From Macrosoma leucophasiata (Eukaryota > Arthropoda > Insecta > Lepidoptera > Hedylidae): a stretch of 64,000 nucleotides of DNA. The notes beneath the pieces were generated by a model that was not told the DNA's origin, made no database searches, and saw nothing but the letters and a program-made list of their open reading frames with translations. The position numbers were made by a program, and so were the translations under genes. Location of the stretch: assembly GCA_036365455.1 (NCBI GenBank), contig JAWQUS010000008.1, positions 16,351,501 through 16,415,500 on the forward strand, read 5' to 3'. Positions 11,081-22,217 of the stretch are shown here, piece by piece (within the stretch, counting starts at the first letter, position 1; the number at the start of each line of letters is the position of its first letter).

Positions 11081-11754
11081 AAAGAAGTTATCAGTTTCTT
11101 ATGGACCTATATATGTAATATTGCCGGAATTGGCTCATATTTGATGATCTATTTAGGTTTCCAAACATGTGTGGTAAATTACGTAAGTATGTCTTTATAT
11201 GTTTGTATGTATGAATGTTTGTCACGCACTAAGAAACCATAAGTCATATCAGGTATATAGGGACCATCTAATTTTCATCAAATTGAGGGTGCATGATATA
11301 GTCAAAATAATTACATAATCATCGTAGCCTTTCATATTGCCGCCGATTCATGAGGTTAATTTTACATAGTTTTGGTAAAACATACACACAAGATATACTT
11401 GATAAAAACACAAGATATCTATTATCAATTCTTGAATAATCGATTGTTATCTCAGTGTTGTAAAACAATACCGATATCATAATCGATGCCAATTTGCGAG
11501 TGCAGTAACAAGTTTTATTTTGCTTTTAGTTAACGCATTGCCTACTACCGTGTCATTATTTCGAACACGTTGTAACGATAATGTCTGTTACTCTGTTATC
11601 GAGAGTGAATATGCAGTGACTTTATCGCTTGTTACTACATATTGCATTTAAATGGTGCCGGTTTGCTGTAAAGCAATGATAGTATACGAAAGATAAACTG
11701 AAGAACTTTGATACATTCGATTAAGATCGGTGAGTTTTATTCATGTTAATTATA
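11081..11754. other. No recognised feature
   Basis: AT-rich. The 69-codon open frame at 11033-11242 starts in repeat F and shows no protein-like pattern. Confidence 0.5.
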
Positions 11755-12090
11755 TTTAGCGTGCCCGCGACTTCGTCCGCGTGAGAACTTATGATTGTTC
11801 GGTATTTACCCGGACGAAATCGTGAGCGCAGCTAGTATAAAAGTAGCCCAAGTCCTAGTAGCCTTACTCCTTATTACATCAGCTATCTGCCAGTGAAAGT
11901 CACGTCAAAATCGGTCCAGCCCTTCCCAAGATTGGCCCCGCCAAACAGAAAGACAGACAGACAGACAAAAATTGTAAAAATGTTGTATTGGTATATGTAC
12001 CGTATATACATACATATGCATTTAGTAAAAAGCGGTTATTTTAATATTACAAACAGACACTCCAATTTTATTTATTTCTATAGATTTTAA
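11755..12090 (+). repeat. Interspersed repeat D, copy 2
   Basis: Begins gcgtgcccgcgacttcgtcc, then gattgttcggtatttacccg, tcggtccagcccttcccaag, cagacagacagacaaaaa and a final aaacagacactccaatttta. It is the reverse complement of 7134-7415. Near the start, gacttcgtccgcgtgag and a diverged inverted copy (cggacgaaatcgtgagc) form a potential stem. Confidence 0.75.
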
Positions 12091-12189
12091 TCGGCAAGTT
12101 ATATTCAGTCATCATGCGAGTAAGTGTGTTCCGTTTCGTTACAATCCTTACTTATTATGTTATATTTAAATTACCCATGGTATCGATGC

Positions 12190-12795
12190 CATTTTTAGGG
12201 CTACGTAGTAAACAAGGAACCCTTATAGTTTCGCCATGTCCGTCTGTCTGTTTGTCTGTTCGTCCGCGGTTTAGCGCAATAACTTTCAGTACCAGAGACA
12301 ATTGGCACAAGTTTAAACCTTAATCACGCCGACAAAGTGGTAGAATAAAAACATGAAAAATAAAATTATTTAGGGTATCTTCTCTTCATGTAACGCGCGG
12401 ATATATTTTAATTTTTCGTTTTCTATATAGAGCGGGATATTGTTGGATAGGTCTTTCAAAAATGTTAGGGGTGTGCTAAAATCTTTTTTCGATTTAGTTA
12501 ACTGTTCGTGACTTATTAAGCTTTAAAATGCCAATTTTCGTTTGAGTCAACCACATAAGTCTCCCACCTCTACCATCTTCCAACAGGTGTTGTTTGAATA
12601 ATGGCTACATATTATTAAAACTATCACAACTATGTTGGCTTTAAAAGTTTGCGAGTAATAGTCGACCAAATGTAATACTCGAAATTTTTGAACAACTCCA
12701 TCGAAAATATTTATTTATTACATTATTCAAACCTAAAAACAACGGAACCCTACACTGCGCGTGGTCCGACACGCACTTGACCGGTTTTTAATACT
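12190..12795 (-). repeat. Interspersed repeat F, minus copy
   Basis: In reverse complement this contains aaaaccggtcaagtgcgtgt, ccacgcgcagtgtagggttc-type sequence, ggtcgactattactcgcaa and the cggacgaacagacaaacaga run. It matches 45850-46330. This is the lepidopteran 'accggtcaagtgcg' repeat. Non-coding. Confidence 0.75.
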
Positions 12796-13122
12796 AATAA
12801 ATACCTATTGTGATTTTAAAACTTTCTCACAGAATCGCCTTGAGGTTAATATTCCTTAATTTTTTACACTTTAGTCTCGTTCTTAACACAGTAGTAAAGT
12901 TGCCCTTTCACAGTTATCTTTTAATATATCGTTAATTGATGAAAGTCGTTAAATACATAGAGTGGTTAATGAAAATTTATTGTCTTAGTGGTTCCGTAGT
13001 TAAGTTTCAATATGACACTCATAAAACATCTAAAAATAGAAGTGTTATATGAATATGTAGCTGCAGTATCTTTTCATAGCTATTGATGCATTTGCTACAC
13101 TTTACTCCTTCTGACCCATTTA
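12796..13122. other. No recognised feature
   Basis: AT-rich sequence between two repeats. Nothing was recognised. Confidence 0.5.
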
Positions 13123-13408
13123 TTTTTTTGTATGTCACCAAGGTGGCAAACGGGCATGTAGTTCACATGACTTATGTTAAGTTATTGCAGTCTATAGACA
13201 TCTACACGAAAACCAGAGGTCAAAGTGCAGATGTATCACCACCTCTGAAACCTTAGTTAACCTATGTCTGTGTGAGTTATTACGGGGCCATATATTTCCA
13301 TCTAACCGGAACTTGATAGTGCTGAGCACTACTATTTGGCGGCTGATAGATTAGGTAATGCGGTGGTGCCCACGCCCTCAAATCCCTACCCTGGAACTCT
13401 ACCACAAG
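13123..13408 (-). mobile_element. SINE A, diverged full-length copy, minus strand
   Basis: Contains gtggcaaacgggcatgtagt, cagtctatagacatctac, ggaacttgatagtgctgagc and taggtaatgcggtggtgcc, and ends ggaactctaccac. Substitutions and indels throughout mark an old copy. Confidence 0.8.
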
Positions 13409-14021
13409 CAAAAACTTTTATTTTGTAGGTATACAAACGAGTTCGTATTTTGTTTAAAAACAGTAGTCGTATTCAGCTGTAGAAAGATAAGGTGCCGCAA
13501 GTGAAAAGTATAAAATGTAATAAATAACCGTCATGAAATATTCAGTTCTGAAAAATCTTGTTAAAAGTTGTACAGCACAACAGTATACATTCAACTTTTA
13601 ACACGTGTCGTGTAAGATCGGATTAAAGTTTAAAATATTATGTGTGCACCAACGTTCCTTGCAACTTTCTACTCGTAGCTTTTCGACGTCAGCATCGCCA
13701 TACGACGACCGGCAACTTGTTTTGTGAACTCCGAGAGCACTAACACAATTTGATATTTCAGTTGTCTTCTGAAAATGCCTACTACTACTTTGACTTTCAG
13801 CAGTTTTTAATATTAGGTATAAATTGCTGTTATTAGATGCTATCGTTTAAAGTCCAGCTCTAGTTGTAAAATTAGAAAAGTTAAATTTGATTTTAAGTGG
13901 AACTACGAAAACTAATTTATTGTGCTGAGTCCAATGATGTTTTGAACTTTATAACGAGCCCACACACTATCATCTAACTGGAATACTGCAGTCCTGGATA
14001 TTTTCAATGAATTGCCTGTAT
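13409..14021. other. No recognised feature
   Basis: No gene or repeat was recognised, apart from a very weak SINE-like stretch near 13960-13990. Confidence 0.45.
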
Positions 14022-14073
14022 CACATTTAAAGCGTTGTAGGAACACTATTGTTCCTACAACGCTTTAAATGTG
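14022..14073. repeat. Perfect 23-bp inverted repeat, 6-base loop
   Basis: The arm starting cacatttaaagcgttgtagg (14022-14044) is followed by actatt, and then its exact reverse complement (14051-14073). It lies 13 bp left of the GC-rich MITE at 14087. An RNA copy would form a stable hairpin. Confidence 0.9.
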
Positions 14074-14086
14074 CAGCTAGGGTAGG

Positions 14087-14415
14087 TAGCTCACTACAGC
14101 CACCTTTCACCCGAGTAGCAACGCCTCGTTTTACGGCGTCCACTCGTTGTCGACGGGTGGTCCACGGGTGAACGACGCGATGTTACTCGTGAACCACTTG
14201 CGGACCGCGCGCGGTTTACATGGGAACAGCGAGTTGGCAATGCAAAGTCAACTCAAGTCAAGCTAGTGGTCACCGAGTGGTCCACTCACGGTACGCGCGT
14301 GAGCTGCGCGCTGCCCGCGCGTTGCGGGTTGCGGTCGAGACGATATGGAGCGGAGTTGATGTAATGAGCGCAGACCGCTCGAGGCGGTCGGGTGCCGGGT
14401 GGCTCTAGTGAGCTA
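14087..14415. mobile_element. GC-rich MITE with 18-bp TIRs
   Basis: Left TIR tagctcactacagccacc (14087-14104), right TIR ggtggctctagtgagcta (14398-14415), one mismatch. The 329-bp body is strikingly GC-rich against the AT-rich surroundings and has sub-terminal inverted words (ggtggtccacgggtg, gagtggtccactcacgg). The 62-codon open frame inside is a composition effect. The superfamily is unknown, and no clear target duplication was found. Confidence 0.75.
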
Positions 14416-15218
14416 TGAACCTAAATCAAGAAAACTAACCCTCGGAAATCGAAAACGTCGTAGATGCAAGGCTATTCGAAAAAATAATATAGCCATCCTT
14501 ATGCGGTTTTATCCTATTCCCTAAGATTTGCAAAATATGATCAAATTCATTCTATTAGCAAAAGGTATATCCATTCGATTAGGTTCCACTTTCAACTGCT
14601 CCTTAACAGTCTGGGATCGCCTTTATCTAATTATTTCAACGTGTCATAATTTTCGACAAATTTTAATATAGGTACCTTCCATATTTAAAATTGTAGCTTA
14701 GATACATTAAAAATTGACGTGATGAGATATTTTATTCCTTCAATTTGGATTTCATTCACAGAATACATCTGCAACAGGACCTAAACCAATTACTTAGATA
14801 ATTAGGACCCTACGCTTACTTAAAATTTTGTTTCTCATTAGAGCTTAATTATTATGTGTCTCGTACACCAACGCAAATTACCATAGCAAACATAGGGAGG
14901 GCCCGGAGTCATCTGAATGCAAATTAGCTCCTGAAATGTTTAAAGAAACGCGAAATGCTTTTACGTTATTTGCGAGTGATTTTTCACTTTCTGCCCACGA
15001 TGAAAGAAAAAAGTATTTTAATCACACCACAATTACAGCGAAAACTCGGAAACGAGTTAAAAATGGATAACAATTTAGAAAATGTTTTATACTTTCACTG
15101 GGCGCTACCGTTCCCATTTATCAAGAGAATTAAAAATTATTATAAGCAGCGATTATTACTAAGTTAAATGAGATTCTTGGATTCAAGTATAAAACAAGGA
15201 AATATCTACAAATTTTAC
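14416..15218. other. No recognised feature
   Basis: AT-rich. The open frame at 14955-15167 (70 codons, K/L-rich) has no recognised motif. Confidence 0.5.
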
Positions 15219-16285
15219 GGGTGGTAGAGCTCTAGTGACGGAGTTCGCCGGCGTAGGCACCACCGCATTACCTAATATACTTGCCGCTAAACGGTGGTGT
15301 TCAGTACTGTCGTGTTCCGGTCATGTGGTAAAGTACGGCCATGTAATTTCCGGTACAGAGGCATAACACCGCGGACACTCCGCCAAAATGCCCCATACAA
15401 ACGCTTATTTTGGTTACCTATTACACAGACATCAATCAGTGACGTGTAGTCACACGTGCACGCACACAGCGTAGCACGTAGGGTTATGAGGTTATGACTT
15501 TAGGACTCGGACCGACAATATAGAAATAAAATAATGCTATGTACTTACGTAGATATTTCTTTCTTCCTTTCCATTCTTTGACCCGGTTTACATTATGCAC
15601 CCCGTCAGGCCACGAGAAAAATATGACAATTGATTTCTAATTTTACTGCGGCTCAACAGTAAGGCAAATTTCTATTTACCAGTTTCACCCAATTTACCGG
15701 TGCATTTTAAAACATAAAAACACAAACACTACTTCAACAAATAGCACAAGTATTGGAATATAACACTCACTCATTACGTCGACAAGTCACTTCAATTCAA
15801 TATACTGAAACACTTTTATTACTAATGCAATGCAATCACATAGCGTAAAGGTAAGAAATCATAATGTTAAAAAAGTTTTTAGTTACATAAAAAAGATTTG
15901 TAATTGTGAACATAATTATTTTACCTTAGGTATTTTTTCCTTTGTGAAACTGAAAAATGATCTTTTTTTGTCACGACTTGTTGACATACAGCCATACACT
16001 GCACAATAAAGCACCATCTTAATGTTAATAAATAAAATATTCGATTACAAATTAATATAAACTAGGCCGCTCGCAACCTCGCTGTAGAGTAGTGAAGCGC
16101 GTCAAATGGCCGGGACGTCGAAGTGTCCATTCTATACGTAGTATTATTACATATTCTCTGACCTTAGGCTTCAGGAGTGGTAACGTATCTGCATTTGGAC
16201 CTTGGTCTTTGTGTGGGTATCTATAGGTTGCAGTCATCACTTCACATCAATGTGAACTGCATACTTGTCTGCCACTTATAAATAA
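15219..16285 (+). mobile_element. SINE A copy interrupted by a later insertion
   Basis: The 5' part (15219-15370) runs from ggtggtagagctctagtgac to gaggcataacacc. The 3' part resumes at 16161 with accttaggcttcaggagtgg and ends tctgccacttataaataaat. In intact copies these two parts are contiguous. The intervening 15371-16160 is element G. The base triplet ACC is present on both sides. Confidence 0.8.
15371..16160 (+). mobile_element. Element G, copy 1 (inserted in a SINE)
   Basis: A 790-bp non-coding insertion. One end reads gcggacactccgccaaaatg; the other, in reverse complement, has aatactacgtatagaatgga followed by cacttcgacgtcccg. The two ends share a weak ggacact.cg inverted word. Both ends recur in reverse orientation at 23410-23617 around a different, shorter interior. 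ACC on both sides (15368-15370, 16161-16163) could be a 3-bp target duplication. The class is unknown. Confidence 0.65.
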
Positions 16286-16488
16286 ATAAAATACGCTTAC
16301 ACTCACAGCCCCACAGTAGGTATAAACCTGTGTCGTGGGTGCCGTTGTACACATACAACACATACACAAACACCCAGACCCGAAACAAATTTCTGTAGGC
16401 CATACAAATATTTGTTCCGGTGCGGGGATCGAACCCGCGACCCTTCGAATCAAACGGTGGTTTCGCACCGCTGGACTAACCGGGTCGC
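16286..16488 (-). mobile_element. tRNA-headed SINE (family B), copy 2
   Basis: Second copy of the 5250-5440 element. In reverse complement it has ggttagtccagcggtgcgaa and the B box gggttcgatcccc, then the tttgtatggcctacagaaat body. It starts directly in the A-rich tail of the preceding SINE A, a common landing site for retroelements. Confidence 0.8.
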
Positions 16489-16589
16489 CAATACTGGCAA
16501 CCCATTATACGTCCCACTGCGGGGCACGAGTTTCTTCCCTTTTTGGGGGGAGGCCTGGAAGTACGGATTTGTTAAAAAAAAATCAAAAT

Positions 16590-16750
16590 TACCTGTATTT
16601 TTTTATGTTATGAAGGTAACAAACAAGAATGCATTTCACATTGATGTTAAGTGATCAGCAACCCATAGATAACCAAACAAAGACCAGAGGTCAAAATGCT
16701 GATGCGTTTCCACCCCTGAGACCTTAGTTATTATGTCTCTGTGATAGTTA
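16590..16750 (-). mobile_element. SINE A 3' fragment, minus strand
   Basis: A T-rich tail, then tgttatgaaggtaacaaaca, ttcacattgatgttaagtga and accagaggtcaaaatgctga. The 5' half is absent beyond ctctgtgatagttat. Diverged. Confidence 0.7.
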
Positions 16751-17130
16751 TATGAATGAATATTTAAACAATTTTTATCTAATAGACACATGTATAACAA
16801 CACTATAGAAGTTATACGCGCGTGACCCTTTCACCACTGTGATGATTATCATGGCACCATTTCCAAATACGAGCTATGTCCGAACAAACAGAACGTGCAG
16901 CTGTGCTTCGCAGTGTTTACAGCTGTAAACGTGGGGTTTTATAGCGATTACGACTGCGAAAATGCCTCTATTAATTGAATCCACAACGATCAAGAGATAA
17001 CAATTCATAGATGATTATTTCGTGTTACTTTTAATATCGCGTTTTATCAAAATAATAAACAATTGAAACTAAAAGCGTCTATGAAATATTTAAATAATAT
17101 TATGCATTCCCGGCTCTGCTTTTTTTTTCA

Positions 17131-17290
17131 CAGAGGCATAACAATTAAGACATCAGGAGAGTCCAACTCACACTGGTAACGTATCTACATTGAAATCTCT
17201 GGTTTTTATGTTTATAGGCTACAGTCATCGACGACAGTACACAGCTTTGCTACAGTATTCACTTATCACGAGTGTAAACTCTATGACTGT
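17131..17290 (+). mobile_element. SINE A 3' fragment, plus strand
   Basis: Reads cacagaggcataacaattaa, catcaggagagtccaac, ggtaacgtatctacattga and tttataggctacagtcat. It is diverged, lacks the 5' head, and has a short internal duplication around cgacgacagtacacag. Confidence 0.65.
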
Positions 17291-18647
17291 TATTTTTTTT
17301 TAATTAAATAATTTGTACATAATTTATAAAAAAGCGTCATCTTGTTCGTCGCATAAAAAGTTTAAACAACAAGATTACAAAAGACTGGAGATTCATAAAA
17401 ACATACATACATACCTTAAAATTTAAAGTTTGTCATTCTTAAGACTCGACTTCCTGAAATATTTTTTTATCAATTGTACTGTTAGTAGTAGGTAATACTA
17501 TAGTACAATCGATGTCCATCGCATTACGATAGATTGATTAGATAGTTTAATAGCTGGAATCTAAAACAAAATAAAAAAAATATAATAATAGCTGTGTAAT
17601 TTTATTCTGTTGTAAATGCGACAACGGATTCATCATTTTAAATATAGTACCTATAATTCGCTCGTATTTGTGGTGGATTTTTCATACGCATTAAGATTAT
17701 ACTCTCCCCTTTATATGCCCTACGCAGATTCTCGTAAAAATCAATACAGATTTAAAATAAAAGGCCCGTATTGGAAGTAGGTATATCTGAACGTTTTTAT
17801 GTATCTCGAGGAATTTAATTTGTTCTCGACAGCAGTACCTTAATGGTAATGGACTAAAATAAATCTTTGCGTTTGTAAAAAAAACTTCGATTTTTCAGGA
17901 TCCCGTGCCATTTTACACTATTAATTTGACACTTATTGTCTAACTGCATTAAAGTGGAAAATAAGATTGATAGTAAATAGTGTATTCCATAAATATCGTT
18001 ATCTGAACATCTACAATAGAATGATTTATTACTGAATACTGATAAATAGATATATTTCATTTTGATCGAAAGCAATTATGCTTTTATCAGTAACGAAATA
18101 TTTCAGTTTAAAAGTAAGCAACGGTTTGACGCCTTCGGTAAAAGCCACCGTTTACTTCCATCAAACACAAGTCATCCTTTATGCAATTTTACCTAAGATT
18201 TACCAAAATGTAGAACTCTGGCATCAATATCTACTTAACGTCGTAATCGTACCTCATAATTTTTATTGATATGTATGTAATAGTAGGTGTGTTTAGAGGA
18301 AGCTTCTAGAGAAAACGCTTCCACGTGCAAAAAACAAGCTGACGGTAGAAACATCTCTAACAGAGTGCATTGGAAACCGGAGCAACTATCCCCCCGACAC
18401 ATCTGCCGGCTTTTACCCTTTAAAGCATATTACAGAGGAATTATGAAAACTTCATTTTATGCAGGTGTATTTGGGTATTATGGAACTGTGGCCATTACAA
18501 ATTCTGTTTTCTCGCGGGAGATGGGAGACATTAAGTCTATGAAAGTTCGAAAATACATTTACTTTAAGGTACATACGAGTAGATTCTAACAATAAAGACA
18601 AGTCATCTCCACGCTTATGCATAATGATGATGCAATTTAACGTGTTT
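17291..18647. other. No recognised feature
   Basis: AT-rich. A 100-codon open frame at 18287-18589 (with HWKPEQLSPRHICRLLPF) has a possible donor after it but no recognised motif. It is not called a gene. Confidence 0.45.
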
Positions 18648-18853
18648 GACAGAGTTCCAGTGTTGGAGCTCGAGTGTTACCTATCTGCCGCCAAATGGTA
18701 GTGTTCAGCACTACTTTCTCTACATAAAATAGTTTCTCAGTGCCTCCCTCGGAGTTCGGTGCCCGAAGTGAAGATGTCAAAATGTAACAGGCGAATAGTT
18801 TATTTTTATCTCAGCCTACTCCTTTTGGGAATTCAGGCTTGACATTAACGTTT
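18648..18853 (+). mobile_element. SINE A head fragment and SINE C tail fragment
   Basis: 18648-18714 (gacagagttccagtgttgga, ctgccgccaaatggtagtgt, tcagcactac) is a truncated SINE A 5' part. 18818-18853 (tcagcctactccttttggga, attcaggcttga) resembles the 3' end of SINE C. Both are short and diverged. Confidence 0.5.
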
Positions 18854-19599
18854 CAAAGATTTTTAACCAAAAGGCAAAATTATGAAGCTCCATCTATAAT
18901 TCCTCCGATAGGGAAAGTGTTCACTTTGAATAATAAGCCGATTTCGATTCAATTGGCGATTATTTCACCGAAATTACATTTTGTTAAATGAAGCTAAAAT
19001 TGGAGAAGGACCAGACTCGAATATTTTAATTTGATGTTGGGGATTGAGAAATTATGTCATGTTGTTGACGTTGATAATACGTTCATAAATACGTAGGCAT
19101 CTATTAATGAATAAGGTACAAAATACTTCTTTCTGTTATGAAGGCGGCCAATAAGCATTCAGGAGGATGGTATTTTTGTATTTACTTGACCGTGTCAGAT
19201 TAAGATATGGAAGATACCTTGCACCTTATTGGTTATCTCCACTAAATCTAAAGTTTGTATATAGAGCCGCGCTCGCAGAGTAGCCCCTAAAAATTTCAAA
19301 AGGGTTCAATTCCAAGAGTAATACAATCTTACTCATATTCCGAATCGTCTGAACTTTGGATAGCATTGTTTGGGCACATTTAACATCCTCTCAGAATATC
19401 TGACACCCTCTTGACCCATGATGTTGATGCCGCGCCCGTTTCAAAAACATTTGATTCTTTCAAAAATGAAGGTAAAAAATTACTCAAGAATGTCAGATAC
19501 TCAGAATAAGAAGATGTAAAGTGAACCCAATCAAATCTCCCATCCAAAATTCTGACGATTTGGATGCGAGGCAAGCTCGTGGGGGATGCCCTTAGGGTT
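18854..19599. other. No recognised feature
   Basis: No gene was recognised. A tiny SINE A-like piece (gttatgaaggcggccaataa) lies at about 19135. The minus-strand 89-codon frame at 19380-19649 may be part of a decayed retroelement but carries no diagnostic motif. Confidence 0.4.
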
Positions 19600-19735
19600 C
19601 GGCCTTTTATAGAATTTTGTCTTGGCTTCGCCGATGTGGGGACAAACACCGGGTACTGAGCCTCCCCGCCACGACTAGGCGGAAACTTTCGGAGGATTTT
19701 CCCCTCCGAGGGTCATTGCTATCTTCGCCTAATTG
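19600..19735. repeat. GC-rich repeat-like segment
   Basis: Sequence such as gggttcggccttttatagaa, accgggtactgagcctcccc and ggaggattttcccctccgag stands out in GC content. The last block is a near hairpin (ggaggatttt / cccctcc). It looks like a fragment of a retroelement UTR or LTR, but there is no second copy in this window to confirm that. Confidence 0.35.
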
Positions 19736-19764
19736 TTATGCCTCTCAGTCAACGAGACGAAGTG

Positions 19765-19995
19765 TAATATTGCCATTTAACCGGAACACGATAGTGCTGC
19801 ACGATTTGCCGGCAAGTAGATTAGGTAATGCAGTGTTACTTACACTGGAACTTTACCACCAGACAAAGTCATTGCCCAACACAGTGGCATAACAGCTTTC
19901 GCCTCAGGATTGGCTACGTATCTACGTAGCTATTAGCTACAGTATTCATCTAAGTACCATAATTGGGAACTGTATTCTTGTTTGCCGCCTCATGA
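19765..19995. mobile_element. Two opposed SINE A fragments
   Basis: 19765-19863 is the head half in reverse complement (ccggaacacgatagtgctgc, taggtaatgcagtg, ggaactttaccacca). 19875-19995 is the tail half on the plus strand (cagtggcataacagctttcg, gcctcaggattggctacgta, tattcttgtttgccgcc). The opposite orientation means two insertions or an internal inversion. Confidence 0.6.
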
Positions 19996-20211
19996 GATAA
20001 AAGAAAATACCTAAGCTGAATAGTTGTCAATAAATTAGTGGCATACTTGGCTAAATGGAAATAAACGACATTATTTTTATGTTTTTTAGTACGCACTTGC
20101 ATAGGCGGCACGTCTCGAGACGGCACTAAAAAGTTAGCGCAACGGCCTCTTGTACATGACAAGAAAAGTCACCGGGCCTATGTAAGAATTCGTGTCGTTT
20201 CTACAAGCGAA

Positions 20212-20475
20212 CTGTGTGTACAGTGCTCATCAAGAAATAACGCACATCGAGCCTATGAAAGAGAAAATCAGCTGGTTTCGGCTTTATAGAGCGTAATCTC
20301 TGCTGCACACTGCCTACGTAAGCATCCGTAGTCCGGTATTGCTCAAAATTTGATCAAAATGGTCGACAAACGTGAAATAGGTAAGGTGCGAAAGAGATAA
20401 CACTCTACAGATCCGAAATAAGATGACGTCTCTTCCTGAAGTGGATGTGCATTATTTCTTGTTGGATACTGTACA
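20212..20475. mobile_element. Fold-back element with about 95-bp imperfect arms
   Basis: The left arm (20212-20310: gtgtacagtgctcatcaaga, aataacgcacatc, ggtttcggctttatagagcg, taatctct) is matched in reverse complement by 20381-20475 (agagataacactctacagat, ccgaaataagatgacg, gatgtgcattatttcttgtt, ggatactgtacac). The spacer is about 70 bp. No coding capacity. It is probably a MITE. Confidence 0.75.
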
Positions 20476-20649
20476 CTATTTAGACGCAGAGCCAGAAAAA
20501 AATCTTGTTTGCGCTAGATACGACGGACGCGTGAAGGTTGCTACGGTGCGGTGGGGGCGGAGTAGGGTAGGGTAAGGTAAGAACGTTTATTTGTAGGCAA
20601 AATACCTAGAGGTAGACGAGGCACGAGAGGTATGTCAGGACCGGGATAT

Positions 20650-20735
20650 CTAGCGCTCTACACTCTCTGCCTACCCCGTTAGGGACCTGGCGTGAAGATA
20701 CATACATACATACATACATACATACATACAAAATA
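20650..20735 (+). repeat. SINE C tail fragment plus (tacA)n microsatellite
   Basis: ctctgcctaccccgttaggg followed by acctggcgtgaag resembles the 3' end of SINE C (see 33023-33330). It runs into about eight units of tacatacataca. Confidence 0.6.
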
Positions 20736-21047
20736 CCTATTATGACTGACACCGAGTCGTCTCTCACACCCTACGCACGACTGCCAGAAAACAATCTGAT
20801 CGAGAACATGTTTCTATTTGCCTTGTCTGTACTAGACACGAAAAGTTTTTGTCTCTAATTCAGACAAAATTCTTGTCGTGTACATAAAGACCTGGCCTTA
20901 TCTGCAGCAGACACGGTAAAATTTCTTAGTGTATACAAGGGCTCTTAGGGAGACCCTGTGAGCCCGAACCTAGGCATGAGCAATTGAGTACTGTTTTTTT
21001 TTTATTGTACTTAATTTACATGTTAAATTTGAATATTTTTGTTCCAG
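20736..21047. other. Upstream of the host exon, nothing recognised
   Basis: No repeat was recognised. It ends in a T-rich stretch and ttgttccag, which could be a 3' splice site (AG at 21046-21047). Confidence 0.45.
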
Positions 21048-21381
21048 GTCGGTATTCTACGCCTCGTGTTGTGAATCCGCGCGAATCAGTTTCCTTCTTC
21101 TTGTTTACAAATTTCCCTTATTTCGTGTTAAAAACAATGAACTATATACTTTTTAAGGTTTATTTTCTAAACGTGTTTATCAGTGTTAAATTGTATCCAA
21201 TGTTTATTTAACTCTCATAATGTTATTTGTGAACTTTTTGACATTCATGGACGTTATCAAATAATGTGATAGTGGATAGGAAGTGATTTTACTGATTGTT
21301 TTCATAGTTTAATGTGTAAAGTGCGATAGAGACGCATAATGTTTGTTGACGGTTAGTGTGGTGTTTGAGTAGGAGGCTATA
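21048..21381 (+). other. Putative 5' UTR of host exon
   Basis: Sequence between a possible acceptor (tttttgttccag) and the start codon at 21382. It contains several upstream ATGs, for example near 21137, so the true transcription or splice start could lie further right. No TATA box is evident. Confidence 0.35.
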
Positions 21382-21486
21382 ATGTCGTTGCCGATGAAGC
21401 GTTCGTTCAGTTCGGAGGGCGGCGCATCTTCCAAGCGCGACTGGAAGATGCGGCTCAGCCTCCGGGCCCGCAGCGGACACAGCGTC
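21382..21486 (+). CDS. First coding exon of an unidentified host gene
   Basis: The ATG at 21382 opens a 105-base block of exactly 35 codons, ending at gtc followed by gtaagt, a consensus 5' splice donor at 21487. The peptide starts MSLPMKRSFSSEGG and continues SSKRDWKMRLSLRARSGHSV. It is rich in Ser, Arg and Lys like the N-terminus of a signalling or cytoskeletal protein. The exon is GC-rich with codon use unlike the flanks, which supports real coding. I do not recognise the protein. The frame read past the donor becomes AT-rich and ends at 21591. No second exon was found in the window, so the next one lies downstream, possibly beyond 64000. Confidence 0.6.
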
Positions 21487-22217
21487 GTAAGTACTACTTA
21501 TTTTTCTCTTAAGCATGTATTTGAATGGTTATCCAGTGTCAGAGGTTTCCCATCTCGAATGCGTTGTCATTACCTGTTCTATGCAGTTTAATATTGCGGC
21601 CGTGAAATTAGTTACCAGTGTAAAGGTGTTTTTTTTTTGTTGTAAAAAGAGATACATAAGGAGAAAAATGTGACAGGTTAGCTTTCATTAAGCTAACAAT
21701 AAATCTTTAGAACATAATTTGTTGCCACATTTTACGATTGTAGGCCAACGGGACGTAACCCGTAGATTTTTGATTTCCCTACAAATGTATAAAAATATGC
21801 ACATAAACGCGTCGTATTTTATTATTGCATTAACTTCCAAGTGTGATTTTCTCAGAGCCCCCGGACTACCTACGAATGTACCCTCAATATTTGGCATTGA
21901 TATGAATTGGATATCTCTATACACTTCTGAGATAGCCTTGATATACAGACAGACAGATGGACCGCGGAGTGATCTTATTTTGAATACTTATGCATTACGT
22001 TTTTGAGTTTTAAGGCATGGATCGCTTTAACTGACACTACAAATATCTAAAACGATTTAAAACTTAAGTTATGTCATTTATTTAAACCTACCAGTAATAA
22101 CCAAAAATACAGAATTCAATAAAAATATTTTGAAAATTAAATTCCATTTATAATAGGTAGGTACTTATATAATAATTGTTTTATATTATTTCGCATTAAC
22201 ACAAGCTTGTGAAATAT
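21487..22217 (+). other. Probable intron, nothing recognised
   Basis: AT-rich sequence after the donor. Open frames at 21688-22006 on both strands overlap each other and show no motif. Confidence 0.45.

Noticed and set aside
16335..16654. Open frames containing GIEPATLRIK-type peptides (also at 5281-5531)
   Set aside because: They are translations of the tRNA-headed SINE B and recur wherever that SINE occurs.
18287..18589. 100-codon frame considered as a host exon
   Set aside because: No recognised motif, no good acceptor and ordinary flanking composition; the possible donor alone is not enough.
20696..20733. Telomere- or CRISPR-like array
   Set aside because: It is a plain tetranucleotide (taca)n microsatellite next to a SINE tail, with no spacers.
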